16,145 bases of DNA from Spirochaetaceae bacterium (GTDB lineage Bacteria > Spirochaetota > Spirochaetia > Treponematales > Breznakiellaceae), in NCBI GenBank assembly GCA_031255315.1, contig JAIRSS010000007.1, positions 1 through 16,145 on the forward strand, given 5' to 3'. The notes beneath the pieces are model-generated. The model searched no databases. It was not told the DNA's origin and worked only from the letters and a program-made list of their open reading frames with translations. Below, piece after piece: positions 15,476-16,145 of the stretch. A program made the position numbers and the translations under genes. Numbering within the stretch: the first letter of the stretch is position 1; every line of letters starts with the position of its first letter.

Positions 15476-15514
15476 ATAAAACAACAAAACACGCAACACG
15501 GAAACTATGTTGCG
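15476..15514 (-). terminator. Intrinsic terminator of the - strand nuclease-like gene, overlapping its stop
   Basis: On the - strand CGCAACA (15514-15508) pairs with TGTTGCG (15498-15492) and is followed by TGTTTTGTTGTTTT. The hairpin includes the last codons just before the stop TAG at 15507-15505, so the terminator is built into the gene end. Confidence 0.6.
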
Positions 15515-16145
15515 CACTCTTTTGACTGATTCGATGAAAGTTCTTTTATACGACAGGCAATACGTTTTCCTGAAAACGCCACTGCCGCTTGCACGCTCCG
15601 TTGATGAGTATTCGCGTAACGCACGCAATACCCCTTGTCCCTGATTTGCACCATAGCCGTATCCAGAAGTGTTTCAAGCGCGCCACGATTTGCGTATTTC
15701 ACCTCGATAATGACCGCACGTTCCTTCCACGTCCATACCGCGTCAATGCGGCCTTTATTCGTGGGAACTTCGCCCTCGACCTGAAAGCCCAGCATATTCA
15801 GCCACAGCAAAAGCATAGAATGATAATACGCCTCGCGCTTAATATGAAGTTGATAAGGAATATTTGCAAACAACGCTTTAAGACTTGTTTCAAATGCCGC
15901 CGCATCGCCGTCAAGCAGTTGTTTTATCATGCGGATCCGCATTGAACCCGTATTACCAACCGGATAGCCGGTAAAACTACAGGTAAGATAATCCATCAGC
16001 GACTGCCGGACTTCATAATTCGGAACACCAAGCGTAAAAATCAATTCATCCCCGGTTTCTTCCCGCTCAATCTTTTTTACCGTAAGGTATCCCGCCTGAA
16101 ACAATAACAATTGTGTGTTTAATGTCCGGTAATCAAAACTGTTGA
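15505..16145 (-). CDS. AAA-ATPase-like / PD-(D/E)XK nuclease-superfamily protein, C-terminal part (runs off right edge)
   Basis: The frame is open on the - strand from the right edge (first residues NSFDYRTLNTQLLLFQAGYL) to a TAG at 15505-15507, giving about 213 residues. The segment LLLFQAGYLTVKKIE, NYEVRQSLMDYL and a C-terminal module GRIDAVWTWKERAVIIEVKY match the end of the 'AAA-ATPase-like plus DUF1703' family. Asp in RIDAV and Glu-x-Lys in IEVK form the PD-(D/E)XK motif. The ATPase half would lie beyond the window. Members are numerous paralogs in gut bacteria and treponemes, and their biological role is not established. No break is seen in the visible part. A TTG at 16110 is not the real start, because similarity continues upstream. 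Confidence 0.85.
   Translation of the reverse strand, partial: NSFDYRTLNTQLLLFQAGYLTVKKIEREETGDELIFTLGVPNYEVRQSLMDYLTCSFTGYPVGNTGSMRIRMIKQLLDGDAAAFETSLKALFANIPYQLHIKREAYYHSMLLLWLNMLGFQVEGEVPTNKGRIDAVWTWKERAVIIEVKYANRGALETLLDTAMVQIRDKGYCVRYANTHQRSVQAAVAFSGKRIACRIKELSSNQSKECAT

Noticed and set aside
1..16145. CRISPR array, tRNA or rRNA genes
   Set aside because: No regularly spaced direct repeats, no cloverleaf with TTCGA-type T-loop and no rRNA-like conserved segments were seen.

Overview
The window reads as a chromosomal segment of a termite-gut type Treponema (Spirochaetes; compare T. primitia and T. azotonutricium). This placement is inferred from moderate-to-high GC, the codon style, an L-fucose gene set, a type III glutamine synthetase and PocR-AraC regulators. 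No 16S or other marker gene is present, so the genus is not proven.

Left third (1-2850) is largely decayed. It holds the last 34 codons of an unidentified gene, a broken AraC-type cupin fragment, and a GH3 beta-glucosidase gene destroyed by at least three frameshifts, two in-frame stops and an internal deletion. Next come fucU (L-fucose mutarotase) and fucI (L-fucose isomerase), both intact on the + strand and separated by a palindromic repeat followed by a T run. A bidirectional terminator separates fucI from glnN, a type III glutamine synthetase on the - strand. Upstream of glnN is a perfect-looking sigma-54 -24/-12 promoter. Divergent from glnN, with its own sigma-70-like promoter and a 17-bp dyad in the leader, is an FGGY-family sugar kinase (511 aa). 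A second copy of the fucU-fucI palindrome follows the kinase. Then come a small nitroreductase-fold protein with a signal peptide, an 800-base stretch with no recognisable gene, and two tandem paralogous PocR-AraC regulators.

Right end (14086-16145) is again decayed: a frameshifted, truncated IS5-type transposase, the C-terminal third of an ABC ATPase with a damaged signature motif and H-loop, and the C-terminal part of an AAA-ATPase-like/PD-(D/E)XK protein that runs off the right edge.

Functional reading: FucU and FucI convert L-fucose to L-fuculose, and the FGGY kinase may phosphorylate it, although its substrate is not proven. Anaerobic L-fucose breakdown yields lactaldehyde and 1,2-propanediol, the type of ligand sensed by Salmonella PocR. 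The paired PocR-AraC proteins are therefore plausible regulators of this pathway. No aldolase, fucose transporter or propanediol enzymes lie in the window. glnN is a nitrogen-assimilation gene under separate, probably nitrogen-responsive control. I found no CRISPR array, tRNA, rRNA or clear riboswitch.
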